From positions 1-11,451 of the forward strand of contig JAGBYS010000001.1 in assembly GCA_017628675.1 (NCBI GenBank): a stretch of DNA of 11,451 bases, given 5' to 3'. The DNA comes from Tidjanibacter sp. (lineage in GTDB: Bacteria > Bacteroidota > Bacteroidia > Bacteroidales > Rikenellaceae). Below, piece by piece: positions 1-6,296 of the stretch. Both the position numbers and the translations under genes were made by a program. Positions within the stretch are counted from its first letter, which is position 1. Each line of letters begins with the position of its first letter. The notes beneath the pieces are model-generated. The model was not told the DNA's origin, ran no database searches, and saw only the letters and a list, made by a program, of their open reading frames with translations.

Positions 1-50
1 CTCTCCTCTCTCCCATTTATCCTATCTCTCCCATTCCTCCCAGCCCTCAA
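1..50. repeat. Pyrimidine-rich low-complexity tract with an 11-bp direct repeat
   Basis: The plus strand is almost all C and T here. TCTCTCCCATT occurs at 7-17 and again at 25-35, a period of 18 bases. No reading frame or RNA gene is recognisable. It lies upstream of the dxs promoter and may be the 3' flank of a gene outside the window; its function is unknown. Confidence 0.6.
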
Positions 51-51
51 T

Positions 52-79
52 TTTCAACTTTCAACTTTCAACTTTCAAC
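52..79 (+). repeat. Four tandem copies of the heptamer TTTCAAC
   Basis: TTTCAAC is repeated head to tail four times without a mismatch, followed by a partial unit (TT). The third copy begins at 66, and its TTTC lies exactly 19 bases before the -7 box of the dxs promoter, where a Bacteroidota -33 element is expected. Slippage could change the copy number, but at least one unit would normally stay at that spacing. Confidence 0.9.
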
Positions 80-96
80 TTAAATCTCTATCTTTG
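66..96 (+). promoter_or_regulatory. Predicted dxs promoter (-33 TTTC, -7 TATCTTTG)
   Basis: TATCTTTG at 89-96 matches the Bacteroidota -7 consensus TAnnTTTG perfectly. TTTC at 66-69 is 19 bases upstream, a weak fit to the TTTG-like -33 element. Initiation about 5-8 bases after the -7 box would fall at about 101-104, on or beside the ATG at 103, which suggests a leaderless or almost leaderless transcript. This is prediction only. Confidence 0.65.
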
Positions 97-102
97 CACT
101 CT

Positions 103-1986
103 ATGGCAGTGGAAAAAGCAGAAAAAAAGGTATCGGGACTCCTCGAAAAGGTCAATTCGCCCGCCGACTTGAAGGCTCTGGACATCTCGGAGCTTGCCGA
201 CTATTGCGCCGAGTTGAGGGAGTATATCGTGGAGTGTTGTGCCGCCAACCCGGGCCACCTCTCCTCGAGCCTTGGTGCTGTGGAGTTGGCCGTTGCTATC
301 CACTATGTCTTTGACTTCCCCAACGACCCCATCGTCTGGGATGTGGGCCATCAGGCCTATGCCCACAAGATAATAACAGGTCGCCGTGAGGCTTTCTCCT
401 CGCAGCGCACGCTCGGTGGTCTGGCCGGCTTCCCCCGTATGGAGGAGGGCGACTCGTTCGGTGCGGGTCACTCGTCGGTATCCATCTCGGCAGCCTATGG
501 TATGGCCGAGGCGGCAGCCATCAGGGGCGAGAAGAAGAGTGTGATTGCGGTCATCGGCGACGGTGCAATGACGGGCGGTCTGGCCTTTGAGGGCCTTAAT
601 AATGCGGGTGCCTCACAAGCCGACATCCTTGTGATTCTCAACGACAACCGCCAGAGCATCGACACCAATGTGGGCGCACTCAAGAAGCACCTGCTGCGCA
701 TAACCTCCTCGAGGAGTTACAACGCTATGAAGCGCAAGATGTGGCGAGGACTCCACTCCTCACCCCGTCTGCGTGCCATTCTGCGCCACACGACCCACTC
801 CATAAAGCGCTATCTGCTGCGCCAGAGCAACCTCTTCGAGAGTATGGACTTCCGCTACTTCGGCCCCACCAATGGTCACGATGTGGTGTCGCTCGTCCGC
901 ACACTCCGCTCGCTCAAGGAGATTGAGGGCCCCAAGTTGCTGCACGCAATGACCATCAAGGGCAAGGGCTACGAGCCCGCCGAGAAGGGCGATCCCGCCG
1001 TATGGCACTCGCCCGGTAAGTTCGATGTGGCCACGGGCCAGAGGGAGCCTTCGGGTGAGGGCCCAGCCAAGTACCAATATGTCTTTGGTCGTGCCCTTCT
1101 GGAGCTTGCCGAGCAGGACGAGAGGGTGGTGGGTGTAACTCCCGCTATGGCCACGGGCTCGTCGATGAACATTCTGCAGGCGGCCAAGCCCGAGAGGGTC
1201 TTCGATGTGGGCATTGCCGAGGGCCACGCTGTGACCTTCTCGGCAGGATTGGCAGCGGGAGGTATGATTCCCTTCTGTGCCATCTACTCCTCCTTTATGC
1301 AGAGGGCCTATGATAATGTAATTCACGATGTTGCACTCCAGAATCTGCACACCATCTTCTGCCTCGACAGGGCAGGACTCGTGGGCGAGGACGGTGCAAC
1401 CCACCACGGCGAGTTCGACATCGCCTATATGCGCCCCATCCCCAACCTGAAGATTGCATCCCCACGCAACGAGCAGGAGCTGAGGGATATGATGTACACG
1501 GCCTATCGTGGCGAGGGCCCCTTTGTGATTCGCTATCCCCGCGGTCGTGCGGCGGGTGTGGAGCAGGGGCCTATGAAGGAGCTACCTATCGGTAGGGCCG
1601 AGGTGCTGACCGAGGGCCGCGATGTGGCACTCCTCACGCTTGGTCATACGGCTAAGGATGGTGCTGTGGCGGTCCAAAGGTGCGCCGCAGAGGGTATCTC
1701 CGTTTGCCACATCGACCTTCGTTGGGCCAAGCCTCTGGACGAGCAGATGCTCGACTATGTGGCCCAGAACTTCCAGAGGGTTGTGACCGTTGAGGACGGC
1801 GTTCTTAATGGTGGTGTGGGCAGTGCAGTGACCTCCTGGATGATGGACCACGGCTATGGGCCACGCATCGTGCGCCTGGGCATTGACGACAAGTTCGTGG
1901 AGCACGGCACCGTGGCGGAGCTCAAGAGAATCTGTGGCTACGACGCCGAGGGTATCGCTAAGGCTATCAAGGATATGGTGAAGTAG
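103..1986 (+). CDS. dxs: 1-deoxy-D-xylulose-5-phosphate synthase (Dxs)
   Basis: Dxs condenses pyruvate and glyceraldehyde 3-phosphate to DXP with thiamine diphosphate (TPP), the first step of the MEP isoprenoid pathway and a source of DXP for thiamine and PLP; it is cytoplasmic. The 627-residue product has the usual length. Visible features are the N-terminal NPGHLSSSLG segment (H52), the TPP motif running from GDG at 152-154 to NDN at 180-182, the DVGIAEGHAVTF segment with the catalytic glutamate near residue 373, and DRAGLVGEDGATHHG in the pyrimidine-binding domain (about 422-436). A C-terminal transketolase-like domain follows. The glycine after AE, where most bacteria have glutamine, is typical of Bacteroidota. 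ATG at 103 is preferred over an in-frame TTG at 94, because the TTG lies inside the predicted -7 box. It is convergent with the SPOR-protein gene. Confidence 0.97.
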   Translation: MAVEKAEKKVSGLLEKVNSPADLKALDISELADYCAELREYIVECCAANPGHLSSSLGAVELAVAIHYVFDFPNDPIVWDVGHQAYAHKIITGRREAFSSQRTLGGLAGFPRMEEGDSFGAGHSSVSISAAYGMAEAAAIRGEKKSVIAVIGDGAMTGGLAFEGLNNAGASQADILVILNDNRQSIDTNVGALKKHLLRITSSRSYNAMKRKMWRGLHSSPRLRAILRHTTHSIKRYLLRQSNLFESMDFRYFGPTNGHDVVSLVRTLRSLKEIEGPKLLHAMTIKGKGYEPAEKGDPAVWHSPGKFDVATGQREPSGEGPAKYQYVFGRALLELAEQDERVVGVTPAMATGSSMNILQAAKPERVFDVGIAEGHAVTFSAGLAAGGMIPFCAIYSSFMQRAYDNVIHDVALQNLHTIFCLDRAGLVGEDGATHHGEFDIAYMRPIPNLKIASPRNEQELRDMMYTAYRGEGPFVIRYPRGRAAGVEQGPMKELPIGRAEVLTEGRDVALLTLGHTAKDGAVAVQRCAAEGISVCHIDLRWAKPLDEQMLDYVAQNFQRVVTVEDGVLNGGVGSAVTSWMMDHGYGPRIVRLGIDDKFVEHGTVAELKRICGYDAEGIAKAIKDMVK

Positions 1987-2005
1987 TTGAGCGTCAGGAT
2001 AATAA

Positions 2006-2043
2006 CAAGAGAGGGCCGTTGCAACCGCAACGGCCCTCTCTTG
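2006..2043. terminator. Bidirectional intrinsic terminator, 17-bp perfect stem
   Basis: The arms at 2006-2022 and 2027-2043 are perfectly complementary over 17 bp around the loop AACC. The stem core is G+C-rich and the ends read AAGAGAG and CTCTCTTG. The hairpin lies 20 bases after the dxs stop and 20 bases before the stop of the convergent SPOR gene, so it is placed to end both transcripts. The run after the stem is only moderately T-rich (TGTTATAT on the plus strand). Confidence 0.85.
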
Positions 2044-2062
2044 TGTTATATGCAGTAGCCTA

Positions 2063-2833
2063 TTAGCTATCCAAAGCTGCAGCCCTTGCCTCGGCCTCGG
2101 CAGCCTTGGCGGCGGCAGTGGCATTGATGATGTCGGCGACGCTCTCCTCAGCCACCTCGCCCTCGGCAGCGATTTCCTCGCCACCCTGGAGCAATTCCCT
2201 GCTGGGCAGGAACTCTATCATATTGGCCATCAGCTCCTTCTCCTTCTCCAGTGCGGCCGCCATCTCGGGGTCGTCTGCCAGATCCTCGTCGCTCATCAGC
2301 ATATCGTAGCCGGGGTCGTTCTCCTCCATAACAATCTCGGTGCGCGCGGCGGCCTTGATGCTTGCGGGGGTGGTGCGAACGAAGGTGTTGGCGGGAATCT
2401 CACACGACACGATGTGGGCCTTGGGGTAGACCTTGATGGCCTTCTCGAGGAAGATAACCGCATCCTCCATAGAGAGGAAGTTGCCACAGGTAACCTGGAA
2501 ATTGGGGTTTACATAGCTGTAGTAGACGGGTTCGGAGAACTTTTTGCGGAAACCCTCGATGGTCTTCTCTGCCTCACGACGGGCCTTCTGGTTGCTACCC
2601 GTGAAGATGCGCACACGGTAGCCCTTGAAGGCTGTGCGGCGCTCGGTGCTTGAGTAGTAGGAGTCGGCAGCCACGCGTGCGTCGGGGTGGACATAGATGG
2701 TGCTGGAGGCTCCGTTTATCTCGTCGGTTTTCTGGAGTCTTTTCACGGTGGCGGCATCGCGCTGCTGTGCGGAAACAGCGGCTACGGATGAGGCGAGGGC
2801 CACAAGAAGGAGTATGTAAAAACGCCTTTGCAT
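2063..2833 (-). CDS. Exported SPOR-domain protein with acidic, alanine-rich C-terminal tail
   Basis: The 256-residue product starts with a Sec-type signal peptide (about residues 1-22, ending VSA before QQ). Then comes a segment with GASSTIYVHPDARV (about 41-54), typical of short Bacteroidota SPOR proteins, and a SPOR-like domain at about 68-148 (FKGYRVRIFTGS, VTCGNFLSMEDA, IVSCEIP). SPOR domains bind denuded peptidoglycan glycan strands, often at division sites, so a periplasmic peptidoglycan-binding role is inferred. Relatives I know usually end soon after the SPOR domain. This one continues about 105 residues, first acidic (EENDPGYD, SDEDLADDPE), then Glu/Ala-rich and ending in an alanine-rich helix-like stretch. 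ATG at 2833 is 10 bases after the lipoprotein gene's stop. It is the last gene of the permease-menG cluster and probably also has its own promoter at 2870-2877. Confidence 0.8.
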   Translation of the reverse strand: MQRRFYILLLVALASSVAAVSAQQRDAATVKRLQKTDEINGASSTIYVHPDARVAADSYYSSTERRTAFKGYRVRIFTGSNQKARREAEKTIEGFRKKFSEPVYYSYVNPNFQVTCGNFLSMEDAVIFLEKAIKVYPKAHIVSCEIPANTFVRTTPASIKAAARTEIVMEENDPGYDMLMSDEDLADDPEMAAALEKEKELMANMIEFLPSRELLQGGEEIAAEGEVAEESVADIINATAAAKAAEAEARAAALDS

Positions 2834-2843
2834 TGTCTGTTAA

Positions 2844-3338
2844 TTAGTTGAAGTAATCGGATGGATTGCCAAATATAGTAATAAATTTTGAAATCGGAAC
2901 ATTCGTGCGCTCAAAACGCTTGCGTACGAACCACACCTTGCCTTCTCCGTAGCCCGAGATGGTGATCTGGTCGGTGGAGGAGGTGAGTGTCTGGAGTGCC
3001 CTGAGGGCCGCCAGAGGGCTCGAGAATTTGAAACCAACATCCACCGTCACTGTGGTGGTCGACTTGCGTGGAAGTACCACAGGCTCACGCATATAGACGC
3101 TGCCGATCACATCGCCCTTGTAGTCGGCCGTGAGCTCGCCACCCACAACCGTCACCTTGAAGGGTGACTTGTTTTCGATGACCATCTCCACCTTTGCGCC
3201 GTCGGTGAGGTTCATACTGACGATTTTGGTGCCGTGGAGCACAAAGTCATCTTTGGAGATTATGTTGCAGCCGCAGATGGTCAGCACCATCGCCAGCAGA
3301 GCAAAGATTTTGAGCGTCTGGTAGAGTAACTTATTCAT
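2844..3338 (-). CDS. LEA-type-2-like lipoprotein of unknown function
   Basis: The 164-residue product has a basic N-terminus, a hydrophobic stretch and a plausible lipobox (ICGC, lipidated Cys at residue 24), so it is probably a membrane-anchored lipoprotein. The mature part is beta-rich: FVLHGTKIVSMNLTDG, then VEMVIENKSPFKVTVVGGELTADYKG (about 50-75), then VVLPRKSTTTVTVDVGFKF (about 87-105). This pattern of 'derivative term, local intrinsic term, pro-small residue, outward-facing strand' resembles the water-stress/late-embryogenesis-abundant (WHy, LEA_2) fold found in many bacterial lipoproteins. No enzymatic motif is visible. It lies between menG (29 bases upstream) and the SPOR gene (10 bases downstream), so it is probably co-transcribed with both. 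The fold assignment is from pattern, not a search. Confidence 0.7.
   Translation of the reverse strand: MNKLLYQTLKIFALLAMVLTICGCNIISKDDFVLHGTKIVSMNLTDGAKVEMVIENKSPFKVTVVGGELTADYKGDVIGSVYMREPVVLPRKSTTTVTVDVGFKFSSPLAALRALQTLTSSTDQITISGYGEGKVWFVRKRFERTNVPISKFITIFGNPSDYFN
2870..2877 (-). promoter_or_regulatory. Predicted internal promoter -7 box for the SPOR-protein gene
   Basis: On the minus strand the bases read TATATTTG, a perfect TAnnTTTG match, in an AT-rich patch at the 3' end of the lipoprotein gene. Initiation would be near 2862-2865, giving a leader of about 30 bases before the ATG at 2833. The -33 position reads GTTC, a weak match. A six-base motif occurs a few times by chance in a window this size, so position and AT richness are the main support. 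Confidence 0.45.
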
Positions 3339-3367
3339 AGCGAGAATGGTTTTTATGCTTGGTTTTC

Positions 3368-4105
3368 TTATCTGATGTCGGAAGGTTTTTGTGCCGAGTA
3401 GAGCTTGGCGATACCTCGTGTGAGGGATTGTGTGGCGACACTCTCGAAGCCCGCCTCGCCGATGAGCCTCTCCACATCCACCCTGCGAGCAAAGGCGTCA
3501 ATGGAGGTTGGCAGATAGCGGTAGGCTCGCCACTTGCCCGAGAGCAGACCGCCCACCAGGGGCATAACCCGTCGCTGATAGAAACGGTAGAGCGCACCGA
3601 AAATTGCACCTTCGGGGATTCCGAACTCCATAATGTAGATCTTCGCACCGGGCTTGGTGACCCTGAAGAGCTCCGCCATAGCCGAAGCGGGGGCCGAGAA
3701 GTTGCGTATGCCAAAGACGAGGGTCACGCAGTCGAACTGCTCCTCCCCAAAGGGGAGCGCCTCGGCGTCGGCCACCACCACGCCGACTCTCTCCTCCAGG
3801 CCCTGCGATGCAAACTTCCTTCTGGCCACCTCCAGCATACCCTCCGAGAGGTCTGCCGCCGTGATGTGGCTCTCGGGTAGCGCCTTGGCAAGTGGGAGGG
3901 TGACCTCACCTGTGCCGGCCGCAAGGTCGAGGATGTGACGGGGATTATCCTTCACCACACCTCGCACCAACAGTCGTCGCCACCTGCGGTCGGTGCCGAA
4001 CGAGAGGAGGGTGTTTATGGGGTCGTAGCTGCGAGCAATCTCGTTGAACATACGACCTACGGCCTCTTTGTTTGGGCCTTGCGGGGTGGGCTGCGCCTGA
4101 GTCAT
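3368..4105 (-). CDS. menG: Demethylmenaquinone methyltransferase (MenG/UbiE family)
   Basis: This S-adenosylmethionine-dependent enzyme methylates demethylmenaquinone to menaquinone, the last step of the pathway. The 245-residue product has the family length. It shows the N-terminal signature VGRMFNEIARSYDPINTLLSFG (residues 16-37, interrupted by no gap), SAM-binding motif I DLAAGTGEV (60-68), the acidic D85 of ITAADLSEGM, VADAEALPF (111-119), the FGIRNF segment (131-136) and KPGAKIYIMEF (151-161). YRYLPTSIDAF (196-206) is also family-typical, but the FPQGEEF-like continuation is replaced by FARRVDVERL. UbiE is the same family; Bacteroidota generally use menaquinone, hence MenG. Its ATG is 13 bases after the permease stop. 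Dxs, across the terminator, feeds the isoprenoid side chain of the same product, but from a separate transcript. Confidence 0.93.
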   Translation of the reverse strand: MTQAQPTPQGPNKEAVGRMFNEIARSYDPINTLLSFGTDRRWRRLLVRGVVKDNPRHILDLAAGTGEVTLPLAKALPESHITAADLSEGMLEVARRKFASQGLEERVGVVVADAEALPFGEEQFDCVTLVFGIRNFSAPASAMAELFRVTKPGAKIYIMEFGIPEGAIFGALYRFYQRRVMPLVGGLLSGKWRAYRYLPTSIDAFARRVDVERLIGEAGFESVATQSLTRGIAKLYSAQKPSDIR

Positions 4106-4118
4106 TTGTGGAAGTGGA

Positions 4119-5363
4119 CTATTGGTATTTGAGTGTGTGGTCGGGCTTTATGCGCGAGGTGATAGCCACAGGAATGGCCAGCAGGGAGATAATCACCAGA
4201 GGGATGACGATGTCGATGGCCACCCACCCGAGAGGCTCGAAGGCTACGGGCACCTGGTGGAGCAGGTAGGCCTCGGGGTCAAGACGGATAGCGCCCGTCA
4301 GGTGCTGCAACAGCAGGAGTCCTCCGCCCAGCAGGTTGCCCCACAGCAGACCCGAGAGTATCACCCTGAGGCTGCACCACAGAAAGACTCTCTGCACCGT
4401 GCGGTTGCGCATACCGAGCGCCTTGAGCGTACCAATCATCCTGATGCGCTCAAAGACAATAATCAGCAGAGCAGTCATCATATTCAGAAGGGCCACGATG
4501 ACCATAATGATGATGATGACAAGACCATTTATGTCGTGCGTTGCGAGCCAGTCGAAAATCTGTGGATAGTTGTCGTAGATGTGTGCCGTGCGCCACATCT
4601 GTGCGCCACCGGCAAGGTAGGCCTCGGCCCTGATGAGTTCACAAAGCTCATAGGAGCCCTCTGCCTCGCGGGCCATAACCTTGTAGCCCGAAACCTGCTC
4701 CGAGCTCCAGCCCAGGAGTCGCTGCACATTGCGTATGTCGGTGATGGCGAGGCCCAACTCCATTGTGGCCATCCCCGATGAGTAGATGCCGCAGATGCGG
4801 TAACTATCTCGCCTTATGGGGCTTGAGGGGGAGCTGAAGATGAACTCCACCTTGTCGCCCACCTCGATGTTGAGCTTCTTGGCCAGCGTGGCCGAGATGA
4901 GAAGGTCCTTCTTGCGCTCGGCGGTGCCCACGGCGGGGAGTCGGCCCTCGGTGAGGTTGGAGGCCATAAAGAGAGAGTCGTAGCCCTGCTCCACACCCCT
5001 CAGGTGCACACCCTCCATCTGGCCACCCACTCGCATAATGCCGCTGTGGGTCGCATAGGCCGAGAGTGAGTGGAAGTTGGGGAGCGAGGCGATGCTTTGC
5101 TCAAAGGCGGCATCTCGCACCAGGGGCTCCACCTGTGAGCCGCTACTCTGCCTAATGGAGTGGATGGTTATGTGGGAGTCCATACCCGTGAGTTTGGCCT
5201 GCAACTCCTGCTTGAAGCCGCCGATGACGGCAATGGCCACCAACATAACAGCCACGCAGATGGCCACCGAAATGCGGGCAATGCCAATCATTGCACCACT
5301 TCGGTGTCCCTTCTCGGAGGAGATTCTCCGAGCCAAAAATAGGTCAACGCGCTCTTTTGTCAT
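4119..5363 (-). CDS. LolC/LolE-like ABC transporter permease (FtsX-type, MacB periplasmic core)
   Basis: The 414-residue product has the layout of lipoprotein-releasing permeases: a cytoplasmic N-terminus FLARRISSEKG, membrane helix 1 at about 27-48, a large periplasmic MacB-like domain at about 50-278, then helices at about 280-303, 327-353 and 380-403. The conserved cytoplasmic loop ERIRMIGTLKALGMRNRTVQRVF (305-327) couples to an ATPase. By family knowledge it would work with a LolD-type ATPase to extract lipoproteins from the inner membrane, or as a related efflux or morphology permease; no ATPase gene is in the window. ATG at 5363 is preferred: a longer in-frame extension to 5495 would run through the promoter region and into the divergent dehydrogenase gene, and FLARRISSEKG lies at the normal distance from it. 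It is the first gene of the minus-strand cluster. Confidence 0.88.
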   Translation of the reverse strand: MTKERVDLFLARRISSEKGHRSGAMIGIARISVAICVAVMLVAIAVIGGFKQELQAKLTGMDSHITIHSIRQSSGSQVEPLVRDAAFEQSIASLPNFHSLSAYATHSGIMRVGGQMEGVHLRGVEQGYDSLFMASNLTEGRLPAVGTAERKKDLLISATLAKKLNIEVGDKVEFIFSSPSSPIRRDSYRICGIYSSGMATMELGLAITDIRNVQRLLGWSSEQVSGYKVMAREAEGSYELCELIRAEAYLAGGAQMWRTAHIYDNYPQIFDWLATHDINGLVIIIIMVIVALLNMMTALLIIVFERIRMIGTLKALGMRNRTVQRVFLWCSLRVILSGLLWGNLLGGGLLLLQHLTGAIRLDPEAYLLHQVPVAFEPLGWVAIDIVIPLVIISLLAIPVAITSRIKPDHTLKYQ

Positions 5364-5384
5364 CTTTTTATGCCTCTCGAGGCT

Positions 5385-5392
5385 CAAAAGTA
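5385..5392 (-). promoter_or_regulatory. Predicted -7 box for the permease-menG cluster
   Basis: The minus strand reads TACTTTTG, a perfect TAnnTTTG match, 21 bases before the permease ATG. Initiation at about 5377-5380 would leave a short leader of about 15 bases. A run of seven A/T pairs follows upstream. No good -33 element is seen at 19-base spacing (TGGT). Confidence 0.5.
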
Positions 5393-5404
5393 CAAAAAAA
5401 TTGG

Positions 5405-5412
5405 TATATTTA
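5405..5412 (+). promoter_or_regulatory. Weak candidate -7 box for the dehydrogenase gene
   Basis: TATATTTA is one mismatch from TAnnTTTG and would start transcription near 5418, about 20 bases before the ATG at 5438. It shares the 74-bp AT-rich region with the divergent permease promoter, and the two -7 boxes are only 12 bases apart. No -33 element is recognisable. Confidence 0.3.
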
Positions 5413-5437
5413 CCACATAAATAACCAAAGAACAACA

Positions 5438-6199
5438 ATGAAAGGAGTAGTTTTAGTAACGGGTGCAACCTCGGGTATTGGCGAGGCCACCGCACGAGCC
5501 TTCGCTGAGGAGGGCTTCCGATTGATTATAACGGGTCGCAGGAGTGAGCGTCTGGCCGCTCTGAAGGCCGAACTCAAGGAGCAGTATGGCGCCGAGGTCT
5601 ATGTTGCCTCGTTTGATGTGAGGGACAAGGCTATGTGTGAGGCCGCCCTCGAGGCGCTGCCCGAGAAGTTTGCCGACATCGACATCCTCGTGAACAATGC
5701 AGGCCTTGCCTCCGGTCTGGAGCACCTGAATGAGGGCGATGTGGCCGACTGGAATGCTATGATCGACACCAATGTCAAGGGCCTTTTGTACATCACTCGT
5801 GCGGTATCCAACCGTATGATCGCCAGGGGCAAGGGTGGCCACATCATCAACCTGGGCTCCACAGCGGGCACTCAGGTCTATGAGAATGGCAATGTCTATT
5901 GCGCCACCAAGCACGCCGTACACGCCCTGAGCCACGGTATGCGCATCGACCTGCTGCGCCACCGCATCCGTGTGACGGAGATTCGCCCCGGAATGGTCGA
6001 AACGGAGTTCTCGGTGGTTAGGTTCCACGGCGACAAGGAGCGTGCCGACGGTGTCTACAAGGGTCTGAAACCCCTTACGGGTGAGGATGTTGCCGAGGCT
6101 ATCGTGTGGGCCGCCACTCAGCCTGCCCACGTGAACATCAGCGAGATTGTCCTCACGCCCACCGCACAGGCCGACTCCTATTATAAGTTCCTCGAATAA
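5438..6199 (+). CDS. Classical short-chain dehydrogenase/reductase, YdfG-like
   Basis: The 253-residue product is a classical SDR oxidoreductase of standard length. It has the cofactor motif TGATSGIG (8-15), an early RR pair after ITG (34-35) that suggests NADP(H), D60, NNAG (86-89), the catalytic N112 in TNVKG, S141 in NLGSTAG, and YCATK (Y154, K158). IRPGMVETEFSVVRFHGD (182-199) and the C-terminal end resemble E. coli YdfG, an NADP-dependent 3-hydroxy acid / L-allo-threonine dehydrogenase. That substrate is an inference from similarity. ATG at 5438 is chosen because it starts directly at the Rossmann strand MKGVVLVTG; the open frame continues 49 codons upstream through the divergent promoter and the permease 5' end. 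It is the first of three plus-strand genes. Confidence 0.9.
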   Translation: MKGVVLVTGATSGIGEATARAFAEEGFRLIITGRRSERLAALKAELKEQYGAEVYVASFDVRDKAMCEAALEALPEKFADIDILVNNAGLASGLEHLNEGDVADWNAMIDTNVKGLLYITRAVSNRMIARGKGGHIINLGSTAGTQVYENGNVYCATKHAVHALSHGMRIDLLRHRIRVTEIRPGMVETEFSVVRFHGDKERADGVYKGLKPLTGEDVAEAIVWAATQPAHVNISEIVLTPTAQADSYYKFLE

Positions 6200-6235
6200 T
6201 AGAGCACCCCTGTTTTGCGTTCTTAGGGTAGAGTA

Positions 6236-6269
6236 GCCCACGCCACCCCTATGTAGGGTGAGTGTGGGC
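6236..6269 (+). other. Imperfect hairpin between the dehydrogenase and protease genes
   Basis: GCCCAC (6236-6241) pairs with GTGGGC (6264-6269), and CACCC (6244-6248) pairs with GGGTG (6256-6260), with a small asymmetric internal loop between. No T-run follows, so it is a poor intrinsic terminator. It may be an RNA-stability or processing element, or an attenuator, in the 97-base gap between the two genes. I see no promoter box in this gap. Confidence 0.45.
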
Positions 6270-6296
6270 AACCTTTAACAATAACCTTAAATAGAG

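Noticed and set aside
1..80. CRISPR-like array in the leader repeats
   Set aside because: Units are 7 and 11 bases, contiguous or nearly so, with no spacers of 25-40 bases and no cas gene.
94..102. TTG start for dxs at 94
   Set aside because: It would add only three residues and lies inside the predicted -7 box; ATG at 103 gives a normal N-terminus.
760..1407. 215-codon open frame antisense to dxs
   Set aside because: It lies wholly inside dxs, has no recognisable domain or promoter, and its composition (His/Gly/Leu rich) is that of a shadow of a G+C-rich gene.
4122..4781. 219-codon plus-strand frame opposite the permease
   Set aside because: His/Gln/Asp-rich shadow composition with no domain; the permease on the minus strand has clear family features.
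5334..5341. Minus-strand TATTTTTG box within the first codons of the permease gene
   Set aside because: It matches TAnnTTTG but lies downstream of the permease start, so it could not serve it, and no other gene start is nearby. It is likely chance.
5364..5495. 44-codon N-terminal extension of the permease
   Set aside because: It would read through the divergent promoter region and into the dehydrogenase gene, and the family N-terminus begins at the ATG at 5363.
5453..6271. 272-codon minus-strand open frame opposite the dehydrogenase
   Set aside because: The plus strand has complete SDR catalytic motifs. The antisense frame shows no domain and no promoter.
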